The notes beneath the pieces were generated by a model. It had not been told where the DNA came from. It worked only from the letters and a program-made list of their open reading frames with translations, and made no database searches. A stretch of 64,000 nt of DNA, from assembly GCF_029433855.1 (NCBI RefSeq), contig NZ_JAROAU010000003.1, positions 2,269,670-2,333,669 on the forward strand, read 5' to 3'. The position numbers were made by a program, and so were the translations under genes. Below are positions 38,641 through 50,522 of the stretch, in pieces. Position 1 is the first letter of the stretch; each line of letters starts with the position of its first letter. This DNA is from Candidatus Kosakonia sp. 282A-S69 (lineage in GTDB: Bacteria; Pseudomonadota; Gammaproteobacteria; Enterobacterales; Enterobacteriaceae).

Positions 38641-40446
38641 TTACCTGATTAATTTTTCGGCTTTCGCCAGAACAAGCGCACCGGTGCGCGCCGTCAGATC
38701 ATAATTGTAAATATCTGTGCGGTATTGCGTGCGTCCATCCGCACCAACAAACGCGGTCAAATAGTAAAGATTGACCGGAATATCATGGCGAATATTAACG
38801 TAACGCGTATCACCCTGCTTCAGGGCATCGGAAATACGCGTATCGCTCCAGCCCGCATCCTGCAACAGCATATTGGCAAGCTCCGAGGATTTATTCACCC
38901 TGACACAGCCGGAACTGAGCGCACGCGCCTGTTTCTGGAACAGAGCATGGTTAGGCGTGTCATGCAGATAAATCGCGTCAGAACTGGGCATATTGAACTT
39001 ATAGCGCCCAAGCGAGTTAGTCACGCCAGGTGCCTGCTGGAAGCGGAAAGGCAAGTTGGAAGGCGTAATGGTCGCCCAGTCGACCATCGTCGGATCGATC
39101 GGCTCTTTACTGTTCCAGCCGCGCAGCACGGTGTAACCATGTCGCTCAAGATAGGTGGGATCGTTCCACAGCTTCGGCAGGATATCTTTGCGCGCCAGCG
39201 TCGGCGGCACGTTCCACGGTGGGTTAACCACAACGTTGTTAAGCGCACTACTCATCATCGGCGTTTTACGATCCGGACGGCCGACAATCACTCTCGACGA
39301 CAACACTTCATTGCCGTTGAGGTAGTAGACCAGTGAATACTCCGGAATGTTGACCATAATGCCGGTTGAGAGCGTGGAGGGCAGCAGGCGCAGACGCTGG
39401 ATATTGAGCGCCAGCAGCCCGGCGCGCTGCGCAGGTGTGACGTTCAGCCAGTCGCGCGTGCTTTTACCGATCACGCCATCAGCATGCAAACCCTGCCAGG
39501 CCTGAAAACGTTTTACGGCCTCAACCAGCGTGCGGTCATAGGCTTCGCGCGCGGCGCGCTTTTTCTTAGGCACAGGCTCAGCCGAGGTGCTGACCGCGGC
39601 ATTACCATCCGGCAGCGCGATCTCCGCGCCGCTCTCCAGCATGCCGTTACGCTGCAGAATCTCACGCAGTGCCGGAACGTCATTGCTCCACTGCCCCGGG
39701 CGCAGTGAAGCTGTACCGGTCATCTCCGGCCACGGGCGCGAATCCGCCACCAGCGTCAACAAAGATTGATGCATCGCCGCATATTGCGGATGATGCGGTG
39801 CCAGAGTGGCAATAAAAGCAGGCAGGGAGCCGTTATCAAGCGCGGATTGCCACTGGTTGATCACCGAAATGGCGGGCGTCGCGAGCGCATAGGGCTTATC
39901 GCTGTAGAGCCAGCGCTGGCCTTTCGCCTGGATACCGGCCACAAACTGCAGGTAGCCCATCATGGCGTCTGAGAGTACGACATCCCTCGCCATGCCAGAC
40001 ACATCCGGGTTAGTCAGCAATTCGACCCAGGTGGTGAATTGCGGTTGAAAGCCGCCAATGGCCACTTCCGCCAGCTGCTGCTGGAAAGCCTGAACCGCTT
40101 CGCGATTCTCCCACATCGGCTTCTGACCGCGGGCGGCATAGAGCGCCGCGAGCTGATCCATATAGACCGGTGTCCAGTTTGCCGGTAGCTGAGATTGCAG
40201 TTGTGCCCGCACGTCGGCAACGGAGACGCCATTTGGATAGGGTTTCACGCCGATCATCATCGCCGTCGCCGGAGATTGTTCCAGCGGCTGCGGCAATACG
40301 GTCGGCTGATCGCCCGGCGTCGCCGAGGTATCAACCGGTACAACTTCAGGCTCATCAGCCTGCGCATTAAACAGCGGAGCAAATGCGAATGCCAGGCATA
40401 AACTCAACGCCGACATTCGACGACCATACGACTTCAAAAGCAACAT
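38641..40446 (-). CDS. ldtD: L,D-transpeptidase LdtD (YcbB)
   Basis: A 601-residue periplasmic L,D-transpeptidase forming 3-3 cross-links in peptidoglycan. It has a signal peptide ending near FNAQA, an N-terminal helical and scaffold region, a peptidoglycan-binding domain ([21 protein letters not shown]) and a YkuD catalytic domain with [13 protein letters not shown] and the catalytic cysteine in [15 protein letters not shown]. It is about 14 residues shorter than E. coli LdtD, from differences in the low-complexity linker before the binding domain. A mukB terminator separates it from mukB. Confidence 0.95.
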   Translation of the reverse strand: MLLLKSYGRRMSALSLCLAFAFAPLFNAQADEPEVVPVDTSATPGDQPTVLPQPLEQSPATAMMIGVKPYPNGVSVADVRAQLQSQLPANWTPVYMDQLAALYAARGQKPMWENREAVQAFQQQLAEVAIGGFQPQFTTWVELLTNPDVSGMARDVVLSDAMMGYLQFVAGIQAKGQRWLYSDKPYALATPAISVINQWQSALDNGSLPAFIATLAPHHPQYAAMHQSLLTLVADSRPWPEMTGTASLRPGQWSNDVPALREILQRNGMLESGAEIALPDGNAAVSTSAEPVPKKKRAAREAYDRTLVEAVKRFQAWQGLHADGVIGKSTRDWLNVTPAQRAGLLALNIQRLRLLPSTLSTGIMVNIPEYSLVYYLNGNEVLSSRVIVGRPDRKTPMMSSALNNVVVNPPWNVPPTLARKDILPKLWNDPTYLERHGYTVLRGWNSKEPIDPTMVDWATITPSNLPFRFQQAPGVTNSLGRYKFNMPSSDAIYLHDTPNHALFQKQARALSSGCVRVNKSSELANMLLQDAGWSDTRISDALKQGDTRYVNIRHDIPVNLYYLTAFVGADGRTQYRTDIYNYDLTARTGALVLAKAEKLIR

Positions 40447-40584
40447 CCCTGCCCCCTGTTCTCACCTTGCATGTGACTAAATGTCACCTTTTTCTCAGTA
40501 TATAAAGACAAAAAAACATTTGTCTGCCCTACTGTAAAGAAGTTTAAAGATTAAACGCCGACTGGCAATCTTTTTTCAGCAAAC

Positions 40585-40612
40585 AAAAAGAGCGGCACTG
40601 AGGCCGCTCTTT
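40585..40612 (-). terminator. Intrinsic terminator after mukB
   Basis: On the minus strand AGAGCGGC, a six-base loop and GCCGCTCT are followed by T5. It is 16 bases past the mukB stop and should end the cmoM-mukFEB transcript before ldtD. Confidence 0.9.
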
Positions 40613-40627
40613 ATTATTGTGCTGTAA

Positions 40628-43600
40628 TTACGAGGCCTCCGCCGTCCCGGGGAGCGTTTCCGGCAGCTGCGGGGCAAAGCCACGCAGGCCAACAACATGC
40701 ACATGTTCTTGATTCTGCACCACTTTACGCACCAGCTTATAGGTCGTGCCCTTCTCCGGGCTGATGTTCTCTGGCGCCGCGATAATCAGCTGCATCTCCA
40801 GACGCTCACACAACTCAAACAGCGTGGCAATAGAGCGGGCGTCAAGACGGGCCGCCTCATCCAGGAACAGCAGACGGCAAGGCGAGATATCTTTTCCGCG
40901 CAGGCGACGGGCTTCATCTTCCCAGCTCTGCACCACCATCACCAGAATCGACATCCCGGTACCGATCGCCTCCCCGGTCGACAGCGCGCCCGATTCAGCA
41001 CGCAGCCAGCCGTCGGAGCCACGGTTAACTTCCACTTCCATCTCCAGATAGTTGCGGTAGTCGAGCAGCTCCTCGCCAATGGTTTGCGGCGTGCGCTGCC
41101 CCATATCGATTTGCGGGTTGAGGCGCTGATAGAGCTTGGCCAGCGCCTCCGAGAAGGTCAGGCGGCTGCTGTTAAACAGATCCTGGTGCTGCTCATGCTG
41201 CTCTGAAAGCACATTCAACAGCGTGGCGTGGGTTTCACGCACGTTTACATTTAAGCGCACGCTGTTGACCTGGCCGAACGAGACGCTCTGCAAGCCCTGG
41301 TTAAGCATGCGGATACGGTTCTGCTCACGCTGAATGGTTTTGCGAATAATATTCGCCACGCTGCGGGAGCTGATCGCCAGCTTCTGCTCGCGGGAGGTGA
41401 GCTCTTCCGTCAGGCGGCTCAGCTCAATCTCCATCTGCTCAATCGCTTCGACCGGATCGTCAGTACGAATAATATCCTGACGGATACGTTCGCGCAGATG
41501 CTGGTAGACCGCGACAAAGAACTGGATCTTGCGCTCCGGACGTTTTGGGTCTTCCGACATGCGCAGCACATCGCGCAGGTGTTCATTATCCGCCACCGCC
41601 AGACGCAGCGCACCCAGCGCTTTATCCGACATTGAACGCAGCTCATCGGCAGAGAGGTAGGCCAGCTCACGGCGGTGAAGACGACGTTCAACGCCGTTAT
41701 CTTTCACCATGCGCATCACCGCGCACCAGCCCGCTTTCGCACTCACCACCTGTTCGCGCATCTCGTGATAATCGCGCTCCAGACGGCGTAACTTGCGCGT
41801 CAGGTTATCCATCTCGGCTTCACAGAAGGTGAGCGCTTTTTCCAGCTGATTGCGGCGCGAGCGGTTGCCGGAGAGCTGGGCATGCAGTTCGTCACGACGC
41901 TGACGCGCCCGCTCCTCTGCTCCGCTGTCGGCGCGCACCCCGATATCCTGCAGCTCTTTTTGCAGGTCGTTAAGCAGCTCTTTTTTGGTATCAAACGAAC
42001 TCTTCAGCGAGGCGAGTACCTGGTTGTACTGACCGTACTGCGCGGCATGGCTGCGCATCGCTTCGCGCGCGCGGGCACGCTCCGCTTCGGCCTGCTCCAG
42101 CCGCTGGCGCAGCTTCTCGTTGAGATCGTTATTGCCGTTAAACATCTCGGCAGAGTCGGAGTAGCTGAAGTGCGCCCGGCGCTGAACCACTTCCGCCAGC
42201 GCGAATGCCTGCTGGCGCGCATCACGCTGCACCTGCTGCGAAGCAGCGTAATCGGCTTTAAGCTGCTCAAACTGCTCCGGATCGCTCTGCAACACGGAGA
42301 CCATCGGCTCGAGCTTCGCCAACGGGTTGCCAAACTGCTGAATAAAGCGCGCGGCTTCCTGCGCCTCATCCAGGCGCTCCTGGATCTCATCGACGCGATC
42401 GGCAAGGGTTTCATCGGCCAGCAGACTCAGGCGCGGCAGCAGACGGTTAAGCTGAGCCACGCCCTCTTTCGCCTGCTCAAACTGAACGCGATTCTGCTGG
42501 TTATCATTTTCATGATTGCTGATGGCGCGCTCGAGCTCGCCGCGGCGGCTGTTGAGGGTGCGAATTTCTGCTTCCGGATCGTCCTCGAATGCCACGCCAA
42601 TATGGCTGCCAATAAAGCGGCTAAAGGCCTGATGCAGGCGCTGCGTTTTCTGCACATCAAACGACAGGGTGGCGAAACGTTCCGCCAGCGTTTCCCGCTC
42701 GGCGTGGAGGCTTTCAATCCGGCTTTCACGCGCGGCGCGGCCAAAGATCGGCAGCGTCGGGAAGCGGGAGTAGCGCCACTGGCGGTCGGCAATTTTCACC
42801 ACTACCGCTTTTTCCAGCTCATCCACGCTAAATACGCTGTCATCGAAAGATTGCGGATCCCCTTCGATCAGATAGAGATCTTCCGGGCAATCCTCCAGTC
42901 CTTCGAGCATACCCGCAACCAGCGAGAGATCCGGCACCACGATAGCATGACGCGACGGACCATACAGTGCCGAGTAGTAAGGGGCATCTTCGAGGCTGAC
43001 GTCATCATAAATTTCCGAGAGCAGGACGCCGCCAAAACGTTCAGCCAGCGCATTGAGGCGCTGATCTTCCGCACCGCCAGGCTGGCTTAAACGTTCGATC
43101 TCATCATCGACTGCGCGCTTACGCGCGCCAATCTCATCACGCTCAACAATGGCTTCGCGCTCGCGCTCCAGCAGCTGTTGCAGATACTCGGTCACATCCT
43201 GACCCGATTCGAACTGCTCGCCGCTCTGTTCACACAGTTGCGACAGGCTGTTCTGCGCCGCCAGCCAGATCGGCGCGCGTTTGGTGAGGGTCTGAATGCG
43301 CGACTGCAGATGCTCAAGCTCCTGGCGCAACGCCATACGCTGCTCGCTTGCGGCAGAAACATGGTCAGAGAGCGCGGCAATCTGCGCTTCCAGCTGCTGA
43401 TGCAGCGCTTCCAGCTCATCGGCATCAATCTGTTTGCCCTGACGCTTGCAGAACTCAGCCAGCAGGCGCTCGGCGTCCTGCTGCTCGCGCAGGCGCTGCT
43501 CCAGCTCCGTCAGGCGCATGCGCAGGGGCTGAACCTGCTCCGCCAGGTGGCGCTGGTTGACCGCATCGCGCAGCAGCTCCCGCGCCACGCTCCAGGCTTC

Positions 43601-45076
43601 GTTACGTGCCAGCGGGCCATTAATGGCCGCCACCAGCTCATAGGCCTGCTCAAACTGGCTGTGTGCGGTTTGCGCGACGCTGATTTTTTGCTCCAGCGAC
43701 AGCAGCTTCTCGGTCGCTTCCTGCTCTTTAGCCTGGAAGGTCTCCAGCCACTCGTCGGCGCTCTCAATAGAGAGATCCGGCAGATGGCAGAGTGTTTTCG
43801 CCCGCTCAAGCGCCTGTAGCGCCTGATTGTACTGAATCGCGCGGGTCTGCTGGACATCCAGCGCCTGCTGGTAATCCGCGAGCTGGTTTTTCAGCTCATC
43901 CACTTCCAGCTCCGCGGCTTCGGCACGGGCTTCATTATCTTCCTGCCGCTCGGCGGCTTCGGCCACCACTTCCTGTTGCTCTTCGAGGCGGATCTGCAAC
44001 TCTTCCAGGTCGGCTTCGTAGCGCTCAATCTTCTCCTGCTGACGCAGCGCGGTCTGGACGAGGTTCAGGTGATCGCTTGCGGCCTGATAATCGGCTTCCA
44101 GATCCCCTTCTGCACCGCTGTGTTCCGCCAGCTCGCGCGCCATATCGACATGCTTATACTGCTCAGCGGCCAGCTGTTTACGCGAGGTAAAAAGATCGCG
44201 GCGATACTCCAGCGCTTTGTCCAGATGCACCCGGCGCTCGTTGGCGTGACGCATATAGTCTGCCGCCACATAATCGGTGGCTTCGCTGATCAGGTGTTTA
44301 AACAGATCGCGGTCGGACTGGGTAACGCGGATCGCCTCCAGCGTCATGCGGTTTTCGCGCAGCGCCGCTTCCATATCCTGGAACGCTTTACGCACGCCGC
44401 TGTTTTCCGGCAGCAGGTAGTCGCGCAGGGAGCGGGTAATGGCGCTGGAGATACCGCCGTAGAGCGAGGCTTCAATCAGGCGGTAGAATTTACTGCGATC
44501 GGAGGCGGAGCGCAGGCGACGCGCCACGATCCCCAGATCGAACATCAGCGAGTGGTAATCAGTGATGGAGTTGAACTGCTTAAACTGCACCCCTTCCATC
44601 GCATCGAGCTTATCTTTCACTTCCTGTAGCGTCAGGACACGCGCCTGGCGCTCATTCAGGGTTTCCGTCAGCAGCTGCGTCGGCAGCATTGCGGTAGGCA
44701 GCCCCTGAATCGCAAAGGGTTTGATATCCACTTTGCGATCGCGTCCGGCCACCTGCTGCAAACGTACGCCCACCAGCACACGCTGGTTGCGGGAGTTGAT
44801 CACATCCAGCACCGAATAACAGACGCCGGCTTTCAGCTTGCCGTGCAGACCTTTGTCGCGCGAGCCTGAAGTCGCGCCCGCTTCGGTGGTGTTACGGAAG
44901 TGCAGCAGCGTCAGATCCGGGATCAGCGCCGTAACAAACGCCGCCATGGTGGTCGATTTCCCGGCACCGTTACCGCCCGAAAGGGTGGTGACCAGCTCGT
45001 CGAGATCAAAGGTGCGGGCAAAAAAGCCGTTCCAGTTAATCAGCGTAAGCGAACGAAATTTACCGCGATCAATCAT
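40628..45076 (-). CDS. mukB: Chromosome partition SMC-like protein MukB
   Basis: A 1482-residue SMC-like ATPase of the MukBEF condensin. The head has Walker [10 protein letters not shown] at residues 34-42. Two very long coiled coils flank a hinge near the middle ([20 protein letters not shown] region), and the C-terminal head carries the signature [19 protein letters not shown] and Walker [13 protein letters not shown]. It condenses and segregates the chromosome and binds topoisomerase IV. In E. coli it is displaced from Ter by MatP, whose gene is also in this window. Its ATG overlaps the mukE TAA by one base. Confidence 0.98.
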   Translation of the reverse strand: MIDRGKFRSLTLINWNGFFARTFDLDELVTTLSGGNGAGKSTTMAAFVTALIPDLTLLHFRNTTEAGATSGSRDKGLHGKLKAGVCYSVLDVINSRNQRVLVGVRLQQVAGRDRKVDIKPFAIQGLPTAMLPTQLLTETLNERQARVLTLQEVKDKLDAMEGVQFKQFNSITDYHSLMFDLGIVARRLRSASDRSKFYRLIEASLYGGISSAITRSLRDYLLPENSGVRKAFQDMEAALRENRMTLEAIRVTQSDRDLFKHLISEATDYVAADYMRHANERRVHLDKALEYRRDLFTSRKQLAAEQYKHVDMARELAEHSGAEGDLEADYQAASDHLNLVQTALRQQEKIERYEADLEELQIRLEEQQEVVAEAAERQEDNEARAEAAELEVDELKNQLADYQQALDVQQTRAIQYNQALQALERAKTLCHLPDLSIESADEWLETFQAKEQEATEKLLSLEQKISVAQTAHSQFEQAYELVAAINGPLARNEAWSVARELLRDAVNQRHLAEQVQPLRMRLTELEQRLREQQDAERLLAEFCKRQGKQIDADELEALHQQLEAQIAALSDHVSAASEQRMALRQELEHLQSRIQTLTKRAPIWLAAQNSLSQLCEQSGEQFESGQDVTEYLQQLLEREREAIVERDEIGARKRAVDDEIERLSQPGGAEDQRLNALAERFGGVLLSEIYDDVSLEDAPYYSALYGPSRHAIVVPDLSLVAGMLEGLEDCPEDLYLIEGDPQSFDDSVFSVDELEKAVVVKIADRQWRYSRFPTLPIFGRAARESRIESLHAERETLAERFATLSFDVQKTQRLHQAFSRFIGSHIGVAFEDDPEAEIRTLNSRRGELERAISNHENDNQQNRVQFEQAKEGVAQLNRLLPRLSLLADETLADRVDEIQERLDEAQEAARFIQQFGNPLAKLEPMVSVLQSDPEQFEQLKADYAASQQVQRDARQQAFALAEVVQRRAHFSYSDSAEMFNGNNDLNEKLRQRLEQAEAERARAREAMRSHAAQYGQYNQVLASLKSSFDTKKELLNDLQKELQDIGVRADSGAEERARQRRDELHAQLSGNRSRRNQLEKALTFCEAEMDNLTRKLRRLERDYHEMREQVVSAKAGWCAVMRMVKDNGVERRLHRRELAYLSADELRSMSDKALGALRLAVADNEHLRDVLRMSEDPKRPERKIQFFVAVYQHLRERIRQDIIRTDDPVEAIEQMEIELSRLTEELTSREQKLAISSRSVANIIRKTIQREQNRIRMLNQGLQSVSFGQVNSVRLNVNVRETHATLLNVLSEQHEQHQDLFNSSRLTFSEALAKLYQRLNPQIDMGQRTPQTIGEELLDYRNYLEMEVEVNRGSDGWLRAESGALSTGEAIGTGMSILVMVVQSWEDEARRLRGKDISPCRLLFLDEAARLDARSIATLFELCERLEMQLIIAAPENISPEKGTTYKLVRKVVQNQEHVHVVGLRGFAPQLPETLPGTAEAS

Positions 45077-45780
45077 TACTCTTCCTCCGAGCTATCCGGC
45101 TGGTTCTCTTCAGGCTCATCATTGAGCTGCAGGTGATTTTCGACAGGCATCGCTTCACCGTCGCGGATCATGCGCAGCTGCGCTTCACGCGCATCGTCAC
45201 CCGAACGCACATCGGCACCAAAGCGGAACACCGATTCGGTGATGCGGAACTTGCTGCTGTCATTGCCCATAAACCAGATCATGCCGAGACGGCGCAGACG
45301 GTTGAGGGAGGAGCGCACCTTTTCCTGCAGCTTCTGACGATCGAGATCGGAGCCAGTTGAGCGGTTGTTCACCAGCTTCAGCAGCTTGTTTTCATCCGCC
45401 AGCGACAGCAACTCGTCATAGAGTTCCTGCTGGGTAAAAATCCCCTCGTTAGCCAGACGCTCCGGGCTGAGATAGAGATAGCAAAGAATTTTGCCGACCA
45501 TCATATCCAGCTCAGAGAGCACCGAGCGCGGGATGAGGGTGGTGGAGCGCGGGCGCAGATAGAAAAAGCCCTCCGGCGCGCGGATAAGCTCCACGTTATA
45601 CCGGGCGTAGAACTCCTCGAGATACTCCTGGAAATCCATCAAAAAGGCGTGATTATCCAGCTCGTCGAGGCCAATATGCCGCCCTGAGCGCAGTGCGCTA
45701 TCCAGCGCCGGAAACAGCGGGTTTGCCAACGCTTGTGCCAGTTTTACCGGCATCACTTGTTCAATATTTGTCGATGACAT
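45076..45780 (-). CDS. mukE: Chromosome partition protein MukE
   Basis: A 234-residue winged-helix KITE subunit of the MukBEF condensin, binding the MukF middle region. The sequence is nearly identical to E. coli from [20 protein letters not shown] to the acidic C-terminus ([14 protein letters not shown]). ATG 45780 lies inside the end of mukF and is chosen by conservation; an internal ATG (MPVKLAQ) at about 45753 is an alternative start also used in annotations. The stop overlaps the mukB ATG by one base. Confidence 0.96.
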   Translation of the reverse strand: MSSTNIEQVMPVKLAQALANPLFPALDSALRSGRHIGLDELDNHAFLMDFQEYLEEFYARYNVELIRAPEGFFYLRPRSTTLIPRSVLSELDMMVGKILCYLYLSPERLANEGIFTQQELYDELLSLADENKLLKLVNNRSTGSDLDRQKLQEKVRSSLNRLRRLGMIWFMGNDSSKFRITESVFRFGADVRSGDDAREAQLRMIRDGEAMPVENHLQLNDEPEENQPDSSEEE

Positions 45781-47083
45781 GCGCCTGTACCTTGGCTCCG
45801 TAATCATTAATCGGCTGCCACTTCGGCGGCAGGCCGGTGAAATCTGCTTGCGCTACGCCGAGACGTACCGCCTGATCAACTACGATGCGCGCGATGTCAA
45901 AGTGACGTGCACGCGGGTATTGCGCCAGATACTCGCGGGCCACAAGGCCGAGGTCGAGCGGCACACCTTTGGTTTTGTAGATAGCCAGCTGCTGTTCAAT
46001 CAGCGCCGCGAGCTGTTCGCGTATTTCGTTAAACTCTTCGAACTCCATCTCCGTCGGCAGCTCACCGGTCACCTCTTCGTCACGCAGCGCCATCTCTTCA
46101 TCGCGCATATCCAGTAAGCGGTCAGCGCTGGCGTGGGTCAACGTCCACGGCGCATCGAAATAGGTCTGTACCGACTGACGCAAACGCTGGGCGAAGACGC
46201 GGTTTTTATCCATATCAATCGCGGTACGGATAAATTTATGCACGTGACGGTCGTAACCGATCCACAGGTCGATGGACTGCTGTCCCCAGCTAACAATGCG
46301 GTCAAGCTTGCTTTGCAGGTTAAAGACCAGCTGATCGAGGAACTCGAGATCGTCGCGTCCCATCGTCGCGTCCTGGATGCTCAGCAAGTTGGTCTGCAGC
46401 TTATCCCCGGCCGCTTCGAGCGTATCCTGCAATTCGCGCAGCGTACCGGAGGTTTCAGAGAGCAGTAACTCACAGCTGGAGATGGCGGCGCGCCAGTCCT
46501 TGTTCAGCAACTGGGCAATATCATCTTTCACCTGCTGCTGCTGCTCATCCATGATGCGCTGGGTGAGATCGATGCTGTCGAAAATCTCTGCAACAGAGTA
46601 TTTCAGCGGCGCAAAGACGTTGCGATGCCAGTGAAACTCATCCCCGCCCTCTTCTGCCGCATCGGCGGCGCGCTTCAACTCGGCTGCCACAATCGAGAGC
46701 TGCATTGAGAGGCGCAGCGTGGAGAACTCGCGCTGGCGGATATAGTAATCGGTAATACCGATGCCCAGCGGCGTCAGGCGGTAGATGGCGTTGCCCTCTG
46801 CCTGCTCGCTGGTAAAGCGGTTCAACAAACGCTGGCGCACCATATCGTTAATGGCGTTGTTCGCGCGCTGGTTAACGGTTTCGCTGGTTTGCTCAAACGC
46901 TTCACTCACATGACGAAAGGCATCCACCAGCTCGCCTTCGCTCATTTCGCCATCAAGTCGTTCGCCGTTAAGGGTGGCGACAGCCAGCAAAAAGGAGAGC
47001 CTGTCGACCGGCAGCGAGATGGAGAAATCATTTTTCCTGGCCCAGGCAACCAGTTCGGGGACTGTCTGGGAAAATTCACTCAT
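45761..47083 (-). CDS. mukF: Chromosome partition kleisin MukF
   Basis: The 440-residue kleisin of MukBEF, identical in length to E. coli. The N-terminal winged-helix domain ([19 protein letters not shown]) dimerises, a helical middle part binds MukE, and the C-terminal winged helix ([20 protein letters not shown]) touches the MukB head. ATG 47083 lies within the end of cmoM (8-base overlap). The frame starts a few codons earlier, but MSEFSQ is the conserved start. A 20-base overlap with mukE suggests strict translational coupling. Confidence 0.97.
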   Translation of the reverse strand: MSEFSQTVPELVAWARKNDFSISLPVDRLSFLLAVATLNGERLDGEMSEGELVDAFRHVSEAFEQTSETVNQRANNAINDMVRQRLLNRFTSEQAEGNAIYRLTPLGIGITDYYIRQREFSTLRLSMQLSIVAAELKRAADAAEEGGDEFHWHRNVFAPLKYSVAEIFDSIDLTQRIMDEQQQQVKDDIAQLLNKDWRAAISSCELLLSETSGTLRELQDTLEAAGDKLQTNLLSIQDATMGRDDLEFLDQLVFNLQSKLDRIVSWGQQSIDLWIGYDRHVHKFIRTAIDMDKNRVFAQRLRQSVQTYFDAPWTLTHASADRLLDMRDEEMALRDEEVTGELPTEMEFEEFNEIREQLAALIEQQLAIYKTKGVPLDLGLVAREYLAQYPRARHFDIARIVVDQAVRLGVAQADFTGLPPKWQPINDYGAKVQAHVIDKY

Positions 47084-47870
47084 CGTTTGTCCTTCCATCG
47101 ATTTGCGGCTTACGGGCTGTCACGTGGATATAACGGCCGAGGCTAATATAGGGTTCCTGCCGGCAGTAGCGGGTTTCCAGCTCCAGCAGCATCTCGAAAC
47201 TGCGCTGCTGCTGAGTTTTGTCGCGCAGATAGTCATGAAAGACACGCACACCGGTTTTGCCGGTGATGTGCCAGCCAATCTGCTCAAGCCAGCGGTAAAC
47301 CTCGGCGGGCGCACGCGGGTAATCCGGGGAGAGCGTACGCTTCTTCCGCTTCGGCATGCCCACCTGCACATAATCAAAGTTCCCTGCCACCATGTTATGC
47401 ATCAGCAGGCCGTCGGCATTGTAAAACATCAGCGACAGCGCGCCGCCCGACCTTAATACCGTCCACAATGTTTGCAGCACGGCGAGAGGATCGGCGACCC
47501 ATTCAAGAACCGCATGGAACAATATCAGATCAACCGGCGATGCCAAATGCTGAGCGATATCCTGAACCGGGCAGTGTACAAAATGCATGTTACCGCTGAC
47601 GCCTTTCTCTTCTGCCGCAGCCTGCGCGCGTTTAAGCATCTCCTGCGACACATCGCAGAGGGTCACATGATGGCCAAGCTGCGCCATACGGATCGCCGTT
47701 TGCCCCTCTCCGCCGCCCGCGTCAAGCACGTGCAGCGGGCCGTCATTCATTTCTGCCAGTAATATATCAAGATCCTGCCACAGGATCGCCTGACGCAGCA
47801 GACCTTTTGTCGTGCCGTAAATGTTGCGCGAGAATTTCTCGGCGATATCGTCGAAATTGCGATCCTGCAT
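47076..47870 (-). CDS. cmoM: tRNA 5-carboxymethoxyuridine methyltransferase CmoM (SmtA)
   Basis: A 264-residue class I SAM methyltransferase that methylates cmo5U34 to mcmo5U34 in certain tRNAs. SAM motif I is [15 protein letters not shown], motif II lies around [14 protein letters not shown], and [15 protein letters not shown] is the motif IV region. The N-terminus [20 protein letters not shown] is almost identical to E. coli. It is the first gene of the cmoM-mukF-mukE-mukB operon and is divergent from elyC. Confidence 0.95.
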   Translation of the reverse strand: MQDRNFDDIAEKFSRNIYGTTKGLLRQAILWQDLDILLAEMNDGPLHVLDAGGGEGQTAIRMAQLGHHVTLCDVSQEMLKRAQAAAEEKGVSGNMHFVHCPVQDIAQHLASPVDLILFHAVLEWVADPLAVLQTLWTVLRSGGALSLMFYNADGLLMHNMVAGNFDYVQVGMPKRKKRTLSPDYPRAPAEVYRWLEQIGWHITGKTGVRVFHDYLRDKTQQQRSFEMLLELETRYCRQEPYISLGRYIHVTARKPQIDGRTNDE

Positions 47871-47988
47871 AGCCGCCCTACGCTCCTGGCAAAAGCGCTA
47901 TTTTGTCACAGCCGTGCCGATAATGAACCTATCTGGTGTAAGATCCGCGGAAATCGCCTGCTGTATGCTCAAAAAGGAGACGGATACA

Positions 47989-48768
47989 GTGCTTTTCACA
48001 CTGAAAAAAATCGTTGGTGGCCTGATGCTGCCGTTGCCGCTTTTACTTTTAGTTATCGGGGCTGGAATTGCGCTGGTCTGGTTTAGCCGCTGGCAGAAGA
48101 CCGGCAAGGTGTTTATCAGCGTCGGCTGGCTGATGCTGCTGCTTTTAAGCATTCAGCCGGTGGCGGATCGCCTGCTCAAACCGATAGAGGAGAGCTACCC
48201 GACCTGGCACGGTAGCGAGCGGGTGCAGTACATCGTTGTGCTGGGCGGCGGCTATACGTGGAATGAGAGCTGGGCGCCAAGCTCTAACCTGATCGGTAAC
48301 AGCTTGCCGCGGCTCAATGAAGGGATCCGCTTATGGCGGGCCAACCCTGGTGCCAAAATGATCTTTACCGGCGCGGCGGCCATTACTAACACGGTCAGCA
48401 CCGCAGAAGCGGGTGCCAGAGTTGCCGAGAGCCTTGGCGTGCCGCGTAGCGATATCATCACGCTTGATCAACCCAAGGATACCGAAGAGGAAGCGGCGGC
48501 GGTAAAGCAGGCGATTGGCGATGCGCCTTTCCTGCTGGTCACCTCCGCCTCGCATCTGCCGCGGGCAATGATCTTCTTTAAGCACGTCGGGTTAAAACCG
48601 CTGCCCGCGCCGGCAAATCAGCTGGCCATCGACTCACCGCTTAACCCCTGGGAGCGCGCGATCCCCTCACCGGTGTGGCTGATGCACAGCGACCGGGTGG
48701 GGTATGAGACGCTGGGGCGCATCTGGCAATGGTTAAAAGGCAGCTCAGGCCAGCCAGGGGAGGAGTGA
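47989..48768 (+). CDS. elyC: Envelope biogenesis factor ElyC (YcbC)
   Basis: A 259-residue inner-membrane protein with two N-terminal membrane segments (LMLPLPLLLLVIGAGIALVW and FISVGWLMLLLLSIQPVA) and a periplasmic DUF218 domain (VVLGGGYTWNESWAPSSN, ALSVxE-like DTEEEAAAVKQAIGDAPFLLV, TSASHLPRAMIFF). E. coli ElyC supports peptidoglycan synthesis at low temperature and affects enterobacterial common antigen. The start is GTG 47989 with AAAGGAG nine bases upstream; the upstream in-frame extension is not conserved. The end overlaps convergent ycbJ by 24 bases. Confidence 0.93.
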   Translation: MLFTLKKIVGGLMLPLPLLLLVIGAGIALVWFSRWQKTGKVFISVGWLMLLLLSIQPVADRLLKPIEESYPTWHGSERVQYIVVLGGGYTWNESWAPSSNLIGNSLPRLNEGIRLWRANPGAKMIFTGAAAITNTVSTAEAGARVAESLGVPRSDIITLDQPKDTEEEAAAVKQAIGDAPFLLVTSASHLPRAMIFFKHVGLKPLPAPANQLAIDSPLNPWERAIPSPVWLMHSDRVGYETLGRIWQWLKGSSGQPGEE

Positions 48769-49638
48769 TTTCGACGCCAGATCGATATTGGCGCGGCTGA
48801 ATCGCCCGGTATTCACCAGTTGCGCCACTTCGTCCCACAGCAGATAGAGCCAGCGCCGCCAGATAAAGGACTCGGCAACCGGCGCACGCTGTAAATAGTG
48901 CCACAGCAACCCTTCTGCCTGCGGGCCATCCACAAGGCGGAAGAGCTCATACTCGCGCGGTGCCCACAGCATTATGCCGGGGCCGACCATCGCCAGCAGC
49001 TGATCGCTGCGGGCATCTTTCAGCATGCTGCGCAGGTTAAAGCTGCCGTGCACCAGCACGCAGTTGTCGTTGAATCCTTCGAACAGCGCGGGCAGGCATT
49101 CGCGGGTGCGAAACAGCAGACGCTTATCCTGCATCGTCAGACCGGTGTTTTGATACTGGTTGAGAGTGGTCCAGAGCACTTCGACCCGCTGTCGGTACCA
49201 GGAGGGCCAGATATTCTCCTGGGTGCTGTCGACGGTACCCACGCAACCGTGGCTATCCTGACGATGCCAGGCGAGCAGCCCCTCGACGATCTGATCTTTA
49301 AGTTGCTCCCAGCGCTCCGGCGTGCGGGCGGGCGCTTCAACCGGAACGCCGCGCAGGCGTTCAATCAGCAACACGTCAGGACCAGGATGCTCTTCATGAG
49401 TCATCACGCCATAAACCACCGGCATGCGCACCGTACCGCTGCGGGCGAGCATAGAGATTTTCCACGCCAGCTGTTGTGCCAGCCCCGGTGTGGAAAAGCT
49501 TCTTGCCATCAGCGGCATCGGGTTTCCCCGGCTGTCATACAGAGTCCAGAGCGCCGAATCAGGTTTTTCACTGACGCACTCCATGCGGCTTAATTTCTCT
49601 CCCAAGAGATGACTTAACTCGGCGCGAAGTTGTTCCAT
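48745..49638 (-). CDS. ycbJ: YcbJ, conserved protein with kinase-like (APH-type) signature
   Basis: A 297-residue cytoplasmic protein of unknown function, close to E. coli YcbJ. I see an arrangement like aminoglycoside/choline kinases. An N-lobe-like part has MPVVYGVMTHEEHPGPDVLL and IERLRGVPVE; a helix with a LAxxH-like element is seen in LLAWHRQDSHG; and LVHGSFNLRSMLKD stands where those kinases have HGDxxxxN. The catalytic aspartate is serine here and asparagine in E. coli, so it may be a pseudokinase. ATG 49638 is chosen by homology (MEQLRAELSHLLGEK). It overlaps the end of elyC by 24 bases. Confidence 0.88.
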   Translation of the reverse strand: MEQLRAELSHLLGEKLSRMECVSEKPDSALWTLYDSRGNPMPLMARSFSTPGLAQQLAWKISMLARSGTVRMPVVYGVMTHEEHPGPDVLLIERLRGVPVEAPARTPERWEQLKDQIVEGLLAWHRQDSHGCVGTVDSTQENIWPSWYRQRVEVLWTTLNQYQNTGLTMQDKRLLFRTRECLPALFEGFNDNCVLVHGSFNLRSMLKDARSDQLLAMVGPGIMLWAPREYELFRLVDGPQAEGLLWHYLQRAPVAESFIWRRWLYLLWDEVAQLVNTGRFSRANIDLASKSLLPWLA

Positions 49639-49743
49639 AGCAAATGCCCCTACAAAAACGACTGCTTTTATAATGAGCGCCATACCGGAAGATGTCACCC
49701 CAATGAGATCAAATCAGGGTGAATATTTGACGAGATACAGCAA

Positions 49744-49765
49744 ATCCCCTCCGGCCGGAGGGGAT
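49744..49765. terminator. Perfect 22-base palindrome after kdsB
   Basis: ATCCCCTCCGG directly followed by CCGGAGGGGAT forms a perfect inverted repeat with no spacer, eight bases past the kdsB stop. The T run on the minus strand is weak, so it is probably a 3'-end-stabilising hairpin or an inefficient terminator for the comEC-to-kdsB operon. Confidence 0.6.
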
Positions 49766-49772
49766 GAAAGGA

Positions 49773-50522
49773 TTAACGCATCGCCTGGCGGACGCGCTCA
49801 AGATCGTCTGGCGTATCGACACCGGTGCCGGGTACCACGCTTGCCACGTCGACGTGGATTTTTTCGCCGTACCACAACACACGCAGCTGCTCGAGCATCT
49901 CGATCTGCTCCAGCGGGCTGGTTTGCCAGCTGACATAACGGCGGATGAAGCCGGCGCGATAGCCGTAGATGCCGATATGACGCAGGAAGCTGTCGCCGAT
50001 GGTCTCACGCGAGGCGGCAAAACGGTCGCGATCCCACGGAATGGTCGCGCGGGAGAAGTAGAGCGCGTAGCCCTGCGCATCCATCACCACTTTCACCGCA
50101 TTCGGGTTAAAGGCCTCTTCCGCACTCTCGATCGGCACGGCTAGCGTTGCCATACCCACATCGCGGCGCGCAGCCAGATTGTCTGCGACCTGGCGAATGA
50201 TCGCTGGCGGGATCATCGGCTCATCGCCCTGCACGTTAACAATCACTGTCTCATCGCTGAAACCGCATTTTTCAACCACTTCAGCCAGTCGCTCGGTGCC
50301 GGACTGGTGATCGGCGCGGGTCATGCACACTTCGCCGCCGACCGCCTGCACTGCTGCCATCACCTCTTCATTGTCGGTGGCAACGATAATGCGCTCTGCG
50401 CCAGATTCGCGGGCGCGCTCCAGCACATGCACCACCATCGGTTTACCGTTGATGTCGACCAGCGGCTTACCCGGCAGGCGCGTCGAGGCGTAGCGCGCGG
50501 GGATGATCACCACAAAGCTCAT
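49773..50522 (-). CDS. kdsB: 3-deoxy-manno-octulosonate cytidylyltransferase
   Basis: Makes CMP-Kdo from CTP and Kdo, the activated sugar for the LPS inner core. It has 249 residues with the nucleotidyltransferase start [21 protein letters not shown], the [12 protein letters not shown] motif and the C-terminal [14 protein letters not shown]. It overlaps the end of ycaR by four bases. It is the last gene of a six-gene envelope operon. Confidence 0.97.
   Translation of the reverse strand: MSFVVIIPARYASTRLPGKPLVDINGKPMVVHVLERARESGAERIIVATDNEEVMAAVQAVGGEVCMTRADHQSGTERLAEVVEKCGFSDETVIVNVQGDEPMIPPAIIRQVADNLAARRDVGMATLAVPIESAEEAFNPNAVKVVMDAQGYALYFSRATIPWDRDRFAASRETIGDSFLRHIGIYGYRAGFIRRYVSWQTSPLEQIEMLEQLRVLWYGEKIHVDVASVVPGTGVDTPDDLERVRQAMR

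Noticed and set aside
41882-43090. A 402-codon open frame antisense to mukB
   Set aside because: It is a shadow of the coiled-coil coding sequence, which avoids stops on the opposite strand.
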